A DNA stretch of 64,000 bases from CAYLPU01 sp964385635 (GCA_964385635.1 CAYLPU010000014.1:5472-69471); one strand, 5' to 3'; counted from the stretch's first letter, positions 10,626 through 20,906 are shown. The notes: a model not told the origin generated them from the sequence alone. A program made the numbers and translations.

Positions 10626-11174
10626 GTGTCACGGGTTGGTCGTATGCCCATCCCTCTGCCCGATGGGGTGAGGGTGGATATTCAGGATAGCCGGGTGACG
10701 GTGACCGGGTCCAAAGGTCGCCTTTCCCGCGAGTTCCATCTGGACATGGAGATTGCACTGGAAGGTAACCAATTGAGGGTGCGTCGTCCGACCGATCAGC
10801 GGCACCATCGCGCGCTGCATGGCCTGACCAGGGCACTGCTGAATAACATGGTGGTCGGCGTGACGCAGGGCTTTCAGAAGCAGTTGGAGGTCCACGGCGT
10901 GGGGTATCGGGTGGATTTGCAGGGAGATGGTAGTCTGATGCTACAGTTGGGTTTCTCTCATCCGGTGCACATCGTCCCGCTAGAAGGAATTCAGTTCGAG
11001 GTTGAGCCCCGTTCAAAGACCATCACGGTGAGTGGAATTGACAGGGAACTGGTCGGGCGAGTGGCAGCGGAGATTCGCGATTGGCGGCCGCCGGAACCCT
11101 ACAAGGGCAAGGGTATCCGTTATGTCGGTGAGTACGTTCGCCGCAAGGCCGGCAAGGCCGGCAAGGTTATCTAG
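10626..11174 (+). CDS. rplF: 50S ribosomal protein L6
   Basis: Large-subunit protein near the GTPase centre. GTG start preceded by gagggaggt. Two duplicated L6 folds are seen, with GVTQGFQKQLEVHGVGYR and the end PPEPYKGKGIRYVGEYVRRKAGK. 182 residues, normal. Confidence 0.97.
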   Translation: MSRVGRMPIPLPDGVRVDIQDSRVTVTGSKGRLSREFHLDMEIALEGNQLRVRRPTDQRHHRALHGLTRALLNNMVVGVTQGFQKQLEVHGVGYRVDLQGDGSLMLQLGFSHPVHIVPLEGIQFEVEPRSKTITVSGIDRELVGRVAAEIRDWRPPEPYKGKGIRYVGEYVRRKAGKAGKVI

Positions 11175-11195
11175 TTGGTGAGCTGAGGTCGAGAT

Positions 11196-11561
11196 ATGCC
11201 AGAGATTGATCGTAGAATGGCTCGTCTGCGACGACATAGACGTGTGCGGAAGCACATGTTTGGGACGCCGGAACGACCAAGACTGAACGTTTTTCGTAGC
11301 CTGCATCACATTTATGCTCAGGTGATTGACGATAGCCAGGGGCACACGTTGGTCTCCGCTTCGACCATTGACCCAGAAGTGGACGCGCAACTCCGGGGCC
11401 TGACGAAGGTTGAGCAGGCGCGTGTGGTGGGCGAGGTGTTGGCGGAGCGTGCATTGGGCCGAGGCATCAAGAAGGTAGTCTTCGACCGTGGTGGGTATAA
11501 GTATCATGGCCGGGTGAAGGCCCTGGCGGACGCAGCCCGTAAGGGCGGGCTTGAGTTTTAG
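11196..11561 (+). CDS. rplR: 50S ribosomal protein L18
   Basis: 5S rRNA-binding protein. Motifs [32 protein letters not shown], and the C-terminal [22 protein letters not shown] are typical. 121 residues. Confidence 0.96.
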   Translation: MPEIDRRMARLRRHRRVRKHMFGTPERPRLNVFRSLHHIYAQVIDDSQGHTLVSASTIDPEVDAQLRGLTKVEQARVVGEVLAERALGRGIKKVVFDRGGYKYHGRVKALADAARKGGLEF

Positions 11562-11579
11562 AGGCGCAACGGAGGCAGA

Positions 11580-12119
11580 ATGGCCAGAGGGGGCTTACGG
11601 AATCGCGGGGGCTTCGAAGAGCGAGAGGAACTGGACGAGCGCGTAGTGGACATCACGAGAGTCGCGAAAGTCGTCAAGGGTGGCCGTCGCTTTGGTTTCC
11701 GCGTGGTGGCGGTGGTGGGTGACAATCGCGGGCAGGTCGGCATGGGGGTCGGCAAAGCGCGTGGTGTGCCTGATGCGATCCGTAAGGCGATGGAACGGGC
11801 GCGGCGCGATATACGACCCGTGGCATTGATGCAGACCACTATTCCACACGAGGTGATCGGCCGATGCAGCGGTGCGAAGGTGCTGCTCAAGCCAGCCACA
11901 CCGGGAACGGGTGTGATCGCTGGCGGTGGTGTGCGGGCTATATTGGAGGCTGCCGGTGTGCGTGATGTACTGACCAAGTCGCTGGGTAGTTCCAACGTGC
12001 TCAATGTAGTGCGGGCGACGATGGATGGCTTGATGCAACTACGTCGCGTGGAGGATGTGGCCCGCGAGCGCGGTGTGCCTGAAGTCAAGGTGATGCCGTT
12101 CTGGAGGCGGGGGCGATGA
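11580..12119 (+). CDS. rpsE: 30S ribosomal protein S5
   Basis: Small-subunit accuracy protein. Contains [37 protein letters not shown], and [23 protein letters not shown], split across the S5 double-stranded RNA-binding-like and ribosomal fold domains. Its stop overlaps the rpmD start. 179 residues. Confidence 0.97.
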   Translation: MARGGLRNRGGFEEREELDERVVDITRVAKVVKGGRRFGFRVVAVVGDNRGQVGMGVGKARGVPDAIRKAMERARRDIRPVALMQTTIPHEVIGRCSGAKVLLKPATPGTGVIAGGGVRAILEAAGVRDVLTKSLGSSNVLNVVRATMDGLMQLRRVEDVARERGVPEVKVMPFWRRGR

Positions 12120-12349
12120 GCGCTGCACGGAAGGAGACTAAGGGCCGCCAGCGGAAGAAAGAGGGGCTCTTGCGCATTACGTTGACCAAGAGCTCGATCG
12201 GGTATTCGTATCGGCAGAAGCGGACGGTGCGCGCGTTGGGTCTGCGGCGGATGCATCAGACGGTGGAGCAGAAGGATACGCCTGCCATCCGGGGGATGAT
12301 CGCCAAGGTGAGACACCTGGTGATGGTGACGGAAGTAAGTAGAGAGTAG
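12116..12349 (+). CDS. rpmD: 50S ribosomal protein L30
   Basis: Short large-subunit protein. Core [21 protein letters not shown] and [20 protein letters not shown] match L30. About 15 basic residues precede the core, a modest N-terminal extension. Start overlaps rpsE by four bases. Confidence 0.93.
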   Translation: MSAARKETKGRQRKKEGLLRITLTKSSIGYSYRQKRTVRALGLRRMHQTVEQKDTPAIRGMIAKVRHLVMVTEVSRE

Positions 12350-12379
12350 TGGGGAGTGGGCCAGGGTGGAGGATAAGGA

Positions 12380-12859
12380 ATGAAGTTGCATGAACTGAGG
12401 CCCGCAGAGGGGGCGGTACGGAAGTGTAAGCGCGTGGGAAGGGGTATCGCTGCTGGGCAGGGTAAGACGGCCGGGCGCGGTATGAAAGGCCAGAAGGCTC
12501 GCAGTGGTGGCAGCCTGCCGCCCTACTTTGAGGGTGGCCAGGTGCCACTGGTGCGAAGGCTCCCGTTCGCGCGAGGTGTGGGTTTCCGCGACCCGTGGCG
12601 TGTCCGGTTCACGCCGGTCAACGTGAGACGGCTCGCGGGCTTCCAGGAGGGGGCCGAGGTTACATCTGAGATGCTGGTCGAGGCGGGCATCATCAAACGT
12701 GCGGATGAGCTGGTGGTTATTGTGGGGCGCGGGGAACTGAAGCACCCGCTCACGGTGAAGGCACACCGGTTTTCAGCCAGTGCGCGGGCCAAGATCGAAG
12801 CAGCCGGAGGGGTGGTGGAGGAACTGCCCTGGCAGCGGGGTGGTCGTCGGACGCGGTAG
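12380..12859 (+). CDS. rplO: 50S ribosomal protein L15
   Basis: Late-assembly large-subunit protein. N-terminal MKLHELRPAEGA, glycine-rich GRGIAAGQGKTAGRGMKGQ and FEGGQVPLVRRLP are diagnostic. 159 residues, ordinary length. Confidence 0.96.
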   Translation: MKLHELRPAEGAVRKCKRVGRGIAAGQGKTAGRGMKGQKARSGGSLPPYFEGGQVPLVRRLPFARGVGFRDPWRVRFTPVNVRRLAGFQEGAEVTSEMLVEAGIIKRADELVVIVGRGELKHPLTVKAHRFSASARAKIEAAGGVVEELPWQRGGRRTR

Positions 12860-12939
12860 AGCGCGTATTGAAGACGGCAGCGGATCGTGGTATGCAGGAC
12901 GATGGCGGATTGGAATAGTAACAGGTTGGGAGTGCGGCG

Positions 12940-14280
12940 ATGATTCAGGCCCTGCGGAACGCTATGACCTTGCCCGATTTAAGGCGCAAGTTGTTTTACA
13001 CGTTGCTGATTCTTATCATCTACCGGATGGCGGCGCACGTGCCGGTACCGGGCGTAGACCAGGCGGCACTCCAGCAACTGTTGGCGGGGACTGGCGGTGC
13101 CAGTCAGTTGTTCAACCTGCTGGACATGCTCTCTGGTGGGGCAGTGTCCCGTTTTTCGGTCATGGCGAATGGTGTGTATCCGTACATCACTGCTACGATT
13201 GTCTTTCAGTTGTTGGTTCCGATTATCCCAAAGTTGGAACGGCTGTCCGAGGAGGGAGAGGCAGGGCGACGTAAGCTCAATCAGTGGACGTATTACATAA
13301 CCATTCCGCTCGGATTGCTGCAGGCTTTTGGACAGGTCCGGTTGGTCAACGCTGGAGTGGGTGGTGCTCCTGTCTTGCCCCGCTTCGGTTTCAGCCCACC
13401 GGAGAACATCCTGCCTACCGTTTCGGTGTTGATGGCGATGACGGCCGGCACGATGGTCGCCATCTGGTTGGGAGAGTTGGTCAGCGAGCAGGGTATCGGT
13501 AATGGACTATCGTTGATCATCTTCAGCGGCATCGTGGCCGGCGTGCCGCAAAATTTAGGGCGCATCTGGGCCCAGGCTCAGACGACGGGAAGCGGCGGCG
13601 TCGGAATGGGGGTATTGATGCTGGGTATCTTCGTGGCTATCACTGCCATCACGATGTTCGTGATCGTGGTGGTGCAGGAAGGAGAGCGACGTATTCCAGT
13701 GCAATACGGTAAGCGAGTGCGGGGCATCAAGATGTACGCCGGTGGGAGCACTCACATCCCGTTGCGGGTCAACACAGCCGGGATGATCCCGCTGATTTTT
13801 GGCCAGTCCTTTCTCACCTTCCCGGCGGTGATCGCGCAGTTCTTCGTTGGCAACGAGAATGCTGGGGTGGCCCAGTTTGCCCAGGTGGTGATGAATTTCT
13901 TTAGCGGGCAGAGCCCGTGGTACGGCTTGCTTTACTTCCTGACGGTTGTGGGTTTCACTTATTTCTATACCGATATAATGATCCAACAGCAGGATTTGCC
14001 GGGCGCGCTGCGACGACAGGGGGGCTTCATCCCGGGGATCCGACCGGGCAAGAAGACGGCAGACTACATCAATTCTGTCTACCGACGTATCACGCTGGTG
14101 GGGGCGGTCTTCCTGGGCGGTGTGGCGGTGTTGCCTTACGTCGTGGACCTGTTCTTGCAAACGAAGGTACTGCTCATCACCTCTTCTGGCCTGTTGATCG
14201 TGGTCGGTGTGGTGCTGGATACGATGCGCCAGTTGGAAGCCCAACTCCTGATGCGCCATTACGAAGGGTTCATCAAGTAA
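12940..14280 (+). CDS. secY: Protein translocase subunit SecY
   Basis: Channel subunit of the Sec translocon, inner membrane, about ten transmembrane segments. The N-terminal [33 protein letters not shown] and the cytosolic loop [20 protein letters not shown] with PGIRPGKKT are SecY hallmarks. 446 residues. Eighty bases separate it from rplO. rpmJ follows directly; adk, map and infA do not appear between them. Confidence 0.97.
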   Translation: MIQALRNAMTLPDLRRKLFYTLLILIIYRMAAHVPVPGVDQAALQQLLAGTGGASQLFNLLDMLSGGAVSRFSVMANGVYPYITATIVFQLLVPIIPKLERLSEEGEAGRRKLNQWTYYITIPLGLLQAFGQVRLVNAGVGGAPVLPRFGFSPPENILPTVSVLMAMTAGTMVAIWLGELVSEQGIGNGLSLIIFSGIVAGVPQNLGRIWAQAQTTGSGGVGMGVLMLGIFVAITAITMFVIVVVQEGERRIPVQYGKRVRGIKMYAGGSTHIPLRVNTAGMIPLIFGQSFLTFPAVIAQFFVGNENAGVAQFAQVVMNFFSGQSPWYGLLYFLTVVGFTYFYTDIMIQQQDLPGALRRQGGFIPGIRPGKKTADYINSVYRRITLVGAVFLGGVAVLPYVVDLFLQTKVLLITSSGLLIVVGVVLDTMRQLEAQLLMRHYEGFIK

Positions 14281-14294
14281 GGAGGTATGATGCG

Positions 14295-14408
14295 ATGAAG
14301 GTCTCACCCTCAGTAAAGCGGCGTTGTCCGAAGTGCAAGATTATCCGGCGGCGCGGAGTGGTGCGGGTGATTTGTGATAACCCGAAGCACAAGCAGCGCC
14401 AGGGATAG
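14295..14408 (+). CDS. rpmJ: 50S ribosomal protein L36
   Basis: 37-residue zinc-binding protein, opening [17 protein letters not shown] and ending with [11 protein letters not shown], giving the Cys-Cys-Cys-His zinc set. ATG 14295 lies seven bases after ggaggtatg. It sits 14 bases after secY. Confidence 0.95.
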   Translation: MKVSPSVKRRCPKCKIIRRRGVVRVICDNPKHKQRQG

Positions 14409-14456
14409 TGAGTTGCAGGTAGCAGGCTGTAGATTGCAGATTGTAGGAGAGGGAGT
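14409..14456 (+). repeat. Simple-sequence spacer between rpmJ and rpsM
   Basis: The 48-base gap is built of near-repeats of the type gtagcaggctgtagattgcag / attgcagattgtag. It interrupts an otherwise tight operon and resembles the low-complexity filler seen near 20643-20668 and 57470-57500. The rpsM Shine-Dalgarno (ggagaggga) lies at its end. Confidence 0.5.
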
Positions 14457-14846
14457 ATGGCGCGTATTGCAGGGATAGACTTGCCGCGGAACAAGCCGAT
14501 AGAGATCGGTCTGACGTATATTTATGGCATCGGGCGCAGCCTGAGCAACGAGATTCTGTACAAGGCTGGAGTAGATCCAGCCACGCGAGTCAAGGATCTG
14601 ACGGAATCAGAGATTGCTGGGTTGCGCGAGGTCATTGACCGCGAGTACCATGTTGAGGGAGACTTGCGGCGCGAGGTGCAGATGAACATCCGACGTCTGA
14701 TAGATATCGGGTGCTATCGGGGTCTGCGTCACCGCCGCAACCTGCCTGTGCGTGGCCAGCGTACACGGACGAACGCTCGCACCAGGCGTGGTCCCAAGAA
14801 GACCGTGCCTGGCCGTGGACGGCGACGTGGGATGAAGAAGAAGTAG
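14457..14846 (+). CDS. rpsM: 30S ribosomal protein S13
   Basis: Head protein contacting P-site t[29 protein letters not shown] and the basic tail [19 protein letters not shown] are typical. 129 residues. It begins the alpha-operon gene block after rpmJ. Confidence 0.97.
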   Translation: MARIAGIDLPRNKPIEIGLTYIYGIGRSLSNEILYKAGVDPATRVKDLTESEIAGLREVIDREYHVEGDLRREVQMNIRRLIDIGCYRGLRHRRNLPVRGQRTRTNARTRRGPKKTVPGRGRRRGMKKK

Positions 14847-14871
14847 TCGTAGGTCTGATGCAGGAGGGGTA

Positions 14872-15273
14872 ATGGCGCAAGGTAAGCAAGCAGGTCGGCG
14901 TCGTGGGGGGCGCCGGGTCAAGAAGAATGTTCCGCATGGGCAGGCCCATATTTATGCCACCTTTAACAACACGATCGTGACAATGACCGACCTGCAGGGG
15001 AACGTCATCAACTGGACCAGTGGTGGGACGGTCGGATTCAAGGGATCACGCAAGAGCACCCCTTTCGCGGCCCGACAAGCGGCTCAGAAGGCGGCCAGGG
15101 AAGCGATGGACAACGGAATGATTGAGGTGGACGTCTACATCAACGGGCCTGGCCCTGGACGGGAAGCAGCGGTCCGCTCTATCCAGGCGGCGGGTTTGAG
15201 GGTGCGTTCTATCGCCGATGTGACCCCGATTCCACATAACGGCTGTCGCCCGCCCAAGAAGCGCCGGACATAG
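14872..15273 (+). CDS. rpsK: 30S ribosomal protein S11
   Basis: Platform protein. [35 protein letters not shown] and the end [17 protein letters not shown] are the S11 signatures. 133 residues; Shine-Dalgarno aggaggggt. Confidence 0.97.
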   Translation: MAQGKQAGRRRGGRRVKKNVPHGQAHIYATFNNTIVTMTDLQGNVINWTSGGTVGFKGSRKSTPFAARQAAQKAAREAMDNGMIEVDVYINGPGPGREAAVRSIQAAGLRVRSIADVTPIPHNGCRPPKKRRT

Positions 15274-15324
15274 TCCGAGAATTACAGCGGATGATAAGCG
15301 GATAGATGGATTAGGAGTGAGAGT

Positions 15325-15966
15325 ATGGCCAGATATACCGGCCCGGTCTGTAAACTGTGCCGTCGTGAAGGGGAAAAACTGTTCTTGAAGGGGGAGCGTT
15401 GCCGTTCGTCCAAATGCCCGTTTGAGCGAGACCGTGGCTATCCGCCCGGTGAGCATGGGCGACTCGCCCGCTTCCGCCGCCGTCGCCCGTCCGATTACTC
15501 ACGTCAGTTGCGTGAGAAGCAGAAAGCGCGACGCATCTACGGGGTGCTGGAGCGCCAGTTCCGGCGCTACTTCCGAGAGGCGGAGCGCCTGCAGGGTCTT
15601 ACTGGTGAGAATCTACTCGCTTTGTTGGAAAGTCGGCTGGACAATGTTATCTATCGGCTGGGGTTCGCTGACTCACGAGCGCAGGCGCGCCAGTTGGTGC
15701 AGCACGGTCATTTCGTCGTCAATGGTCGCCGCACTAACATCCCATCCTGTCTGGTTCGCTCGCAGGATATGATTACGGTGCGGAATGGAAGCCGTAAGCG
15801 CACCTACTTCAGGGAACGTGCCAAGCGATTGGATGAGGGGACAGCGCCAGTCTGGCTGAGCCTGGATGCGAAGACGATGACGGCTCGAGTGCTGAAAGTG
15901 CCTACGCGGGAAGATATTGAGACGACATTGAATGAGCAGATGGTTGTGGGGTACTATTCGCGCTAG
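15325..15966 (+). CDS. rpsD: 30S ribosomal protein S4, zinc form
   Basis: Primary 16S binder. Cysteines in CKLCRREG and CRSSKCPF near the N terminus suggest the zinc-containing S4 type. The S4 RNA-binding domain is seen as [34 protein letters not shown] split across residues ~100-135. 213 residues. A 132-base gap without an evident gene separates it from rpoA. Confidence 0.97.
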   Translation: MARYTGPVCKLCRREGEKLFLKGERCRSSKCPFERDRGYPPGEHGRLARFRRRRPSDYSRQLREKQKARRIYGVLERQFRRYFREAERLQGLTGENLLALLESRLDNVIYRLGFADSRAQARQLVQHGHFVVNGRRTNIPSCLVRSQDMITVRNGSRKRTYFRERAKRLDEGTAPVWLSLDAKTMTARVLKVPTREDIETTLNEQMVVGYYSR

Positions 15967-16098
15967 GGATGTGTCATCTCTTTTCTTGGGACAATGGATT
16001 GGTGGACTGGAAGAGGTTCTCCCGTGTGTATCTTTGCTCTGATTTGTTCCACGATGTTCTTTCTGCGCAGGCCAGGGGCTAGCCGAACATAGGAGGAA

Positions 16099-17055
16099 AT
16101 GTTGTCAGTTCCAGTGCTGCCGAAAATTGAGACCGATGCGATCTCACAGACTTATGGTCGATTTGTGATCGGCCCGTTGGAGAGTGGCTTCGGAATTACG
16201 TTAGGCAACGTACTCCGACGGGTATTGCTCTCCTCGCTGCCTGGCGCGGCGGTGACTTCGATTCGTGTTTCCGACGTTGCGCACGAGTTCTCTACTATCC
16301 CAGGTATGCGAGAAGACGTGATGCAGTTCATCTTGCAAGTCAAACAACTGCGCCTGAAGATGGACAGTCAGGAACCGATGCGCATGTCGCTGCAAGTGCG
16401 AAGTGAGGGCACGATGACGGCTAGCGATATTCATGCTCCTCCAGAGATCGAAATCCTGAACTCGGACCTCTATCTCTTCACCGTGGACTCCAGCGATGTG
16501 CGTCTTGACATTGAGTTCATGGTTGAACAGGGTCGGGGTTACCTGTCGTCCGATGGGCGCGGTCGGACGCCAATTGGTGAATTGCCTGTGGATGGTATAT
16601 TCAGCCCTATTCGTCGCGTCGCTTTCGACGTAGATCGGGCGCGGGTGGGCCAGATGACCAATTACGACCGCCTGACGCTGGAGATCTGGAGCGATGGCCG
16701 GACTGCGCCATTGGATGCGCTTAAGGAGGCAGCGCACATTTTGGTGACTCATTTACGACTGATCGCCGGCCTTGCCCTGGAAGAGGATGTCGAACTGGTT
16801 GAGGAGGAGACCGGCCTGCCCCGAGAGGTCTATGAGACGCCCATCGAACAACTTGATCTGAGTGTACGTGTGTTCAATTCCCTCAAGCGCACCGGCATCA
16901 CCAGTGTGGGTGAGGTGCTGGAGATGCTGGCGCGGGGAGATGATACCTTACTGACTATCCGTAACTTCGGGGATAAATCACTGATTGAATTGAAGGCCTG
17001 CCTCCAGGAACGTGGATTTCTGGGGGAAAGTGCGGGGGAGAGTGGAGGTGCGTAG
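16099..17055 (+). CDS. rpoA: RNA polymerase alpha subunit
   Basis: Assembly platform of RNA polymerase. The N-terminal domain has FVIGPLESGFGITLGNVLRRVLL in its usual place; the C-terminal domain (from about residue 245) has IEQLDLSVRVFNSLKRTGI and NFGDKSLIELK for UP-element and activator contact. 318 residues, normal. Preceded by aggaggaa. Its stop abuts the rplQ ATG. Confidence 0.97.
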   Translation: MLSVPVLPKIETDAISQTYGRFVIGPLESGFGITLGNVLRRVLLSSLPGAAVTSIRVSDVAHEFSTIPGMREDVMQFILQVKQLRLKMDSQEPMRMSLQVRSEGTMTASDIHAPPEIEILNSDLYLFTVDSSDVRLDIEFMVEQGRGYLSSDGRGRTPIGELPVDGIFSPIRRVAFDVDRARVGQMTNYDRLTLEIWSDGRTAPLDALKEAAHILVTHLRLIAGLALEEDVELVEEETGLPREVYETPIEQLDLSVRVFNSLKRTGITSVGEVLEMLARGDDTLLTIRNFGDKSLIELKACLQERGFLGESAGESGGA

Positions 17056-17469
17056 ATGCGACATCGCGTCGCGGGAAAGAAGCTGAATCGCTCCAGCGGT
17101 CACCGCAAGGCTTTGCGCCGCAACCTGGTGACGGCATTGTTCCATCACGAGCGTATTGAGACCACCGAGGCGAAGGCCAAGGCGATCCGCGGGCAGGCGG
17201 AAAAACTGATCACACTGGCGAAACGTGGTCTGGTGGCGGAGCGGGAAGATCCGAGTCGAGGCATCTACGCTCGTCGGCTGGCAGCCGGTCGCTTGAACCG
17301 ATGGGTGACGGAGCCTGATGGCACGGTAGTGGATGTCTTGGAAAGGCTATTTGAGGACATCGCACCGCGTTATGTGGACAGACCGGGTGGCTACACCCGT
17401 ATTTACAAGTTGGGGCCTCGTAAGGGCGATGCCGCGCCGATGGTCCTGTTGGAGTTGATTGAGGAGTAG
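17056..17469 (+). CDS. rplQ: 50S ribosomal protein L17
   Basis: Exit-tunnel protein. MRHRVAGKKLNRSSGHRKAL, RNLVTALFHHERIETTEAKAK and the end GGYTRIYKLGPRKGDAAPM are typical. 137 residues. Zero spacing after rpoA indicates coupling. Confidence 0.97.
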   Translation: MRHRVAGKKLNRSSGHRKALRRNLVTALFHHERIETTEAKAKAIRGQAEKLITLAKRGLVAEREDPSRGIYARRLAAGRLNRWVTEPDGTVVDVLERLFEDIAPRYVDRPGGYTRIYKLGPRKGDAAPMVLLELIEE

Positions 17470-17506
17470 GAGCGGGAGACAGACGGGCGCGACGAAAGGG
17501 GTCCCT

Positions 17507-18235
17507 ATGCGGGTACGGGCGGTCATCGCCTACGACGGAACCGACTACGGTGGGTTCCAACGTCAGACCAACGCCCCGACCGTTCAAGCGGTACTGGAAG
17601 CGGCGCTGGCGCAGGTGACCCAGGAGGCGATCACTGTCCAGGCAGCGGGTCGCACTGACGCTGGTGTGCACGCGGTGGGGCAGGTTGTTGCCTTCAACGC
17701 GGCTTGGCGGCATGAGTTGAGTGATCTGCTGCGGGCGTTGAACGCGGTTCTGCCCGCTGATGTCGCTGTGCAAGCGGTTGTGGAGGCCTCGCTGGACTTT
17801 CACCCGCGCTACGATGCCCGCAGCCGGCGCTATCGGTACACGCTGTACAACGCGCCGGTGCGCTGGCCTTTGGCCCGGCGATACAGTCTGCACCTGGCTT
17901 CCCCGCTGGATGTGGCAATGATGCAGCGGGCGGCACAGGCTCTGGTGGGCGAGCACGACTTCGCCACCTTCGGCAAGCCGCCGCAGGGCAAGATCACGGT
18001 GCGGCGGGTGCTGGTGGCAGAGTGGAGTGGGGAGCCACCTTGGCTGACTTTTGATGTCGAGGCTAACGCTTTTCTCTACCGTATGGTGCGTAGCATCGTT
18101 GGCACGTTGCTCCAGGTGGGGCAGGGCAGGATGAGCGTGGAGAAGTTTGTGTCGGTGTTGGCATCGTGTGATCGCAGCCAGTCTGGGCCGACGGCCCTTC
18201 CGCATGGGCTGTGTCTGACGGAAGTGAAGTATTGA
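17507..18235 (+). CDS. truA: tRNA pseudouridine(38-40) synthase TruA
   Basis: Modifies U38-U40 in the tRNA anticodon arm. ATG 17507 gives [20 protein letters not shown], the TruA start; an earlier in-frame ATG adds unrelated residues. The catalytic Asp lies in [15 protein letters not shown]. 242 residues. The position between rplQ and rplM is common in bacteria. Confidence 0.96.
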   Translation: MRVRAVIAYDGTDYGGFQRQTNAPTVQAVLEAALAQVTQEAITVQAAGRTDAGVHAVGQVVAFNAAWRHELSDLLRALNAVLPADVAVQAVVEASLDFHPRYDARSRRYRYTLYNAPVRWPLARRYSLHLASPLDVAMMQRAAQALVGEHDFATFGKPPQGKITVRRVLVAEWSGEPPWLTFDVEANAFLYRMVRSIVGTLLQVGQGRMSVEKFVSVLASCDRSQSGPTALPHGLCLTEVKY

Positions 18236-18282
18236 CGCCTGTTTGTTGGGAAAGGCGTGTTTCGGATGGGAGTGTCGAAATC

Positions 18283-18720
18283 GTGGAAAAGACTTACGTG
18301 ACGAAGAAAGAGGATGTCCAGCGAGAGTGGTACGTGGTGGACGCCACGGGACAGACGCTGGGGCGACTGGCTACTGAGGTGGCACGCATCCTGCGTGGCA
18401 AGCACAAGCCCATTTACTCACCCTCGGTTGATACCGGTGACTATGTGATTATCATCAATGCCGAGAAAATTCACGTTACTGGACGCAAACTGGATCAGAA
18501 AATCTACTATCGTTACTCTGGCTATCCGGGTGGGCTCAAGGAGATCGCACTGCGTAACCTGCTTCAGAAGCATCCCACGCGGGTGCTTGAGCACGCGGTG
18601 CGAGGTATGCTGCCGCGAAGCCGGCTCGGCCGGCGAATGTTCAAAAAGTTGAAGGTCTATGCTGGCCCAGATCATCCGCACGCGGCACAGCAGCCTAAGC
18701 CCTTGGAGTTGAGAGCGTAG
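18283..18720 (+). CDS. rplM: 50S ribosomal protein L13
   Basis: Early-assembly large-subunit protein. I prefer GTG 18283 ([20 protein letters not shown]), which matches family length (145 residues) and has gggag about ten bases upstream; a start at 18211 would overlap tru[19 protein letters not shown] and the [20 protein letters not shown] motif are clear. Confidence 0.94.
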   Translation: MEKTYVTKKEDVQREWYVVDATGQTLGRLATEVARILRGKHKPIYSPSVDTGDYVIIINAEKIHVTGRKLDQKIYYRYSGYPGGLKEIALRNLLQKHPTRVLEHAVRGMLPRSRLGRRMFKKLKVYAGPDHPHAAQQPKPLELRA

Positions 18721-18728
18721 GAGGGGAA

Positions 18729-19124
18729 ATGGCAATGGAGTATTACGAAGCGGTTGGACGGCGCAAGAGTGCCACGGCGCGGGTGCGCCTGTTTCCTGGA
18801 GGCACTGGCGTCATCATCGTCAACGACCGACCGCTTGAAGAGTACTTGGCCCGGGAGACGGATGTGCTCCGGCTCAAGGAACCGTTTCAGGTGACGGCGA
18901 CGGAGAACCGTTTCGACGTCAGCGTCAAAGTGAAGGGGGGAGGGGTGAATGGCCAGGCCGGGGCGGTCCGGCTGGGCATCGCGCGGGCGCTGTTGAAGGT
19001 GGATCCGGACTTGAGGCCGATCCTGCGCAAAGGGGGGTTTCTCACCCGCGATGCGCGGGTAAAGGAGCGTAAGAAGCCTGGTCTCAAGCGGGCTCGCAAG
19101 GCACCCCAGTACACGAAACGGTAA
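18729..19124 (+). CDS. rpsI: 30S ribosomal protein S9
   Basis: Head protein whose C-terminal tail touches P-site tRNA. YYEAVGRRKSATARVRL, GGGVNGQAGAVRLGIARAL and the tail RARKAPQYTKR end are all present. 131 residues; Shine-Dalgarno aggagggg. Confidence 0.97.
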   Translation: MAMEYYEAVGRRKSATARVRLFPGGTGVIIVNDRPLEEYLARETDVLRLKEPFQVTATENRFDVSVKVKGGGVNGQAGAVRLGIARALLKVDPDLRPILRKGGFLTRDARVKERKKPGLKRARKAPQYTKR

Positions 19125-19204
19125 GCATAAGGAAATCGGTAGATATATGGGGCAGGGCAGAGTGGCCTTGCCCCTTTCGCGTTTCTGTCCCACGGAGGTG
19201 TTGT

Positions 19205-20647
19205 ATGGGCACAATCACCATCGTTGGGCTTGGGCCTGGTGATCCACGTTACCTGACGAGAGAAGCCTGGGCGATGCTGAAATCCGCCGATGAAATCTGG
19301 CTGCGCACAAAGCGTCACCCGACCGTGGTTGGACTACCACCACATCTGACGTTGTACTCATTTGATTATCTCTACGAGAAGGCAGAGGATTTCCCGCAGG
19401 TCTACAATGCCATCACTGAAGAGGTGCTGCGACTGGGGCAACGTTCGGAGGGAATCATTTATGCTGTGCCGGGCCATCCGCTGGTAGGGGAAGCCACGGT
19501 GATGCAGGTTCTGTCGGGGGCGGAGGAGGCTGGCCTGGCAGTGCGCGTTATAGAGGGGCTGAGTTTTATCGAACCCACGCTCGCGGTGCTGCGGATAGAC
19601 GCGCTGGCCGGCCTGCAAGTTTGCGATGCGGTGGAACTGGCGGCTTGCTATCACCCGCCGCTCAATCCAGACCTGCCGGCACTGTTGGGGCAACTTTACG
19701 GCCGGGCGCTCGCCGCCGACGTCAAACTCACGCTGATGAACCAGTATCCCGATGACCACGAGGTGGTGCTGGTGCGCGCGGCCGGAACCTCTGCGCAGCG
19801 CGTCGTTCGCTTGCCGCTCTATGAACTCGACCGCCAGGATGACATCGCTCACCTGACAACGCTTTACATACCACCGCTTCTCGGTGTCACTAGTTTCGAG
19901 GGCTTGCAGGGCACGGTGGCTCGCCTCCGCGCGCCGAATGGCTGCCCATGGGATCGCGAGCAGACCCACGAAAGCCTGCGAGCAGGACTGCTGGAGGAGG
20001 CCTACGAGGTATTGGCAGGTATTGACGCGGGCGACGTGAATGCGCTGCAGGAAGAGTTAGGCGACCTGTTGTTGCAGGTTTTGCTTCACGTACAGATCGC
20101 CCTTGAGGTGGGTGAGTTCAAGATGGCGCAGGTCATCTCCGGGATTGACGCCAAACTCAAGCATCGCCACCCTCATGTATGGGGCGAGCGACGGGTGAAG
20201 GACACCAAAGAGGTGTTGCAGCGGTGGGAGGAACTGAAGCGGGAGGAGAAAGGGGAGGAACGATCTGTGTTGGATGGCGTACCGGCACCGTTGCCAGCAT
20301 TACAGCAGGCGGATACGTACGGTCGGCGCGCGGCCCGGTTGGGCTTCGATTGGCCTGAGGCGGGAGGCGTGATCGATAAGATTTGGGAGGAGATCGCCGA
20401 AGTGGAGGCGGCGATCATCCCGAGGGAGCAAGAGGCGGAGTTAGGTGACCTGCTGTTTGCAGTGGTCAACTGGGCCCGCTGGCTCGATGTGGACCCGGAG
20501 ACGGCGTTGCGGAGGGCGAATGTTCGCTTTGCGCGTCGCTTTCGCAGAGTAGAGCGGATGGCCCGCGAGCGGGGGCTGGATATGGTGTCATTGACGATTG
20601 ATGAATTAGAGGCTCTCTGGCAGGAGGCGAAGTTGAATGGCGGATGA
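19205..20647 (+). CDS. yabN: YabN-type SAM methylase / MazG NTP pyrophosphatase fusion
   Basis: Two domains. Residues 1-~220 form a tetrapyrrole (corrin/porphyrin) methylase-like fold (GTITIVGLGPGDPRYLT, YAVPGHPLVGE). Residues ~240-480 carry two MazG-like pyrophosphohydrolase regions (CPWDREQTHESLRAGLLEEAYE, EELGDLLLQVLLH; second copy AELGDLLFAVVNWAR). MazG proteins hydrolyse non-canonical NTPs. The fusion is known from Bacillus YabN; the substrate of the methylase part is not known. 480 residues. A rho-independent terminator follows. Confidence 0.92.
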   Translation: MGTITIVGLGPGDPRYLTREAWAMLKSADEIWLRTKRHPTVVGLPPHLTLYSFDYLYEKAEDFPQVYNAITEEVLRLGQRSEGIIYAVPGHPLVGEATVMQVLSGAEEAGLAVRVIEGLSFIEPTLAVLRIDALAGLQVCDAVELAACYHPPLNPDLPALLGQLYGRALAADVKLTLMNQYPDDHEVVLVRAAGTSAQRVVRLPLYELDRQDDIAHLTTLYIPPLLGVTSFEGLQGTVARLRAPNGCPWDREQTHESLRAGLLEEAYEVLAGIDAGDVNALQEELGDLLLQVLLHVQIALEVGEFKMAQVISGIDAKLKHRHPHVWGERRVKDTKEVLQRWEELKREEKGEERSVLDGVPAPLPALQQADTYGRRAARLGFDWPEAGGVIDKIWEEIAEVEAAIIPREQEAELGDLLFAVVNWARWLDVDPETALRRANVRFARRFRRVERMARERGLDMVSLTIDELEALWQEAKLNGG

Positions 20648-20668
20648 CGAGTAGCAAATGACAAGTGA

Positions 20669-20700
20669 TAAAACCCCACTCGATAAGAGTGGGGTTTTTC
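20669..20700 (+). terminator. Rho-independent terminator after yabN
   Basis: AAAACCCCACTC paired with GAGTGGGGTTTTT around a short GATAA loop, with a T-run. It closes the + strand transcript of the translation cluster and lies between yabN and the oppositely oriented tRNA-Pro, so it may also act for the tRNA. Confidence 0.9.
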
Positions 20701-20755
20701 GTCAACAAGCGGCAGTCTCTAAGCCTGCCCCGCTTCTGCACCGAAAACCAATCAG

Positions 20756-20830
20756 TCGGGGCGCGGGGATTTGAACCCCGGACCTCAGCATCCCGATTGC
20801 TGCGCGCTAGCCTGGCTGCGCTACGCCCCG
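20756..20830 (-). tRNA. tRNA-Pro (anticodon CGG)
   Basis: On the minus strand the acceptor stem CGGGGCG pairs with CGCCCCG, D arm GCGC/GCGC, anticodon stem CAGCA/TGCTG with loop ATCGGGA (anticodon CGG, codon CCG), T arm CGGGG-TTCAAAT-CCCCG, discriminator A. 75 bases, CCA not encoded. Confidence 0.95.
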
Positions 20831-20841
20831 ACGGTGAGATT

Positions 20842-20869
20842 ATTATACCCCATTCGGGCTGTTTGGCAA
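20842..20869 (-). promoter_or_regulatory. Sigma-70 promoter of tRNA-Pro
   Basis: Minus strand TTGCCA, 16-base spacer, TATAAT, ending about 12 bases before the tRNA 5' end. Confidence 0.75.
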
Positions 20870-20877
20870 GGTGTGAC

Positions 20878-20906
20878 TTGACACGTTTCGGTTTCTGCGG
20901 TAATAT
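20878..20906 (+). promoter_or_regulatory. Sigma-70 promoter of the ArsR-like gene
   Basis: TTGACA, 17-base spacer, TAATAT on the + strand, divergent from the tRNA-Pro promoter. An AT-rich stretch follows before the coding start at 20963. Confidence 0.75.

Noticed and set aside
11558..12766. 402-codon open frame on - across rpsE-rplO
   Set aside because: Antisense to four ribosomal protein genes; composition typical of a shadow frame.
17210..18205. 331-codon open frame on - across rplQ-truA
   Set aside because: Antisense to recognisable genes; no motif.
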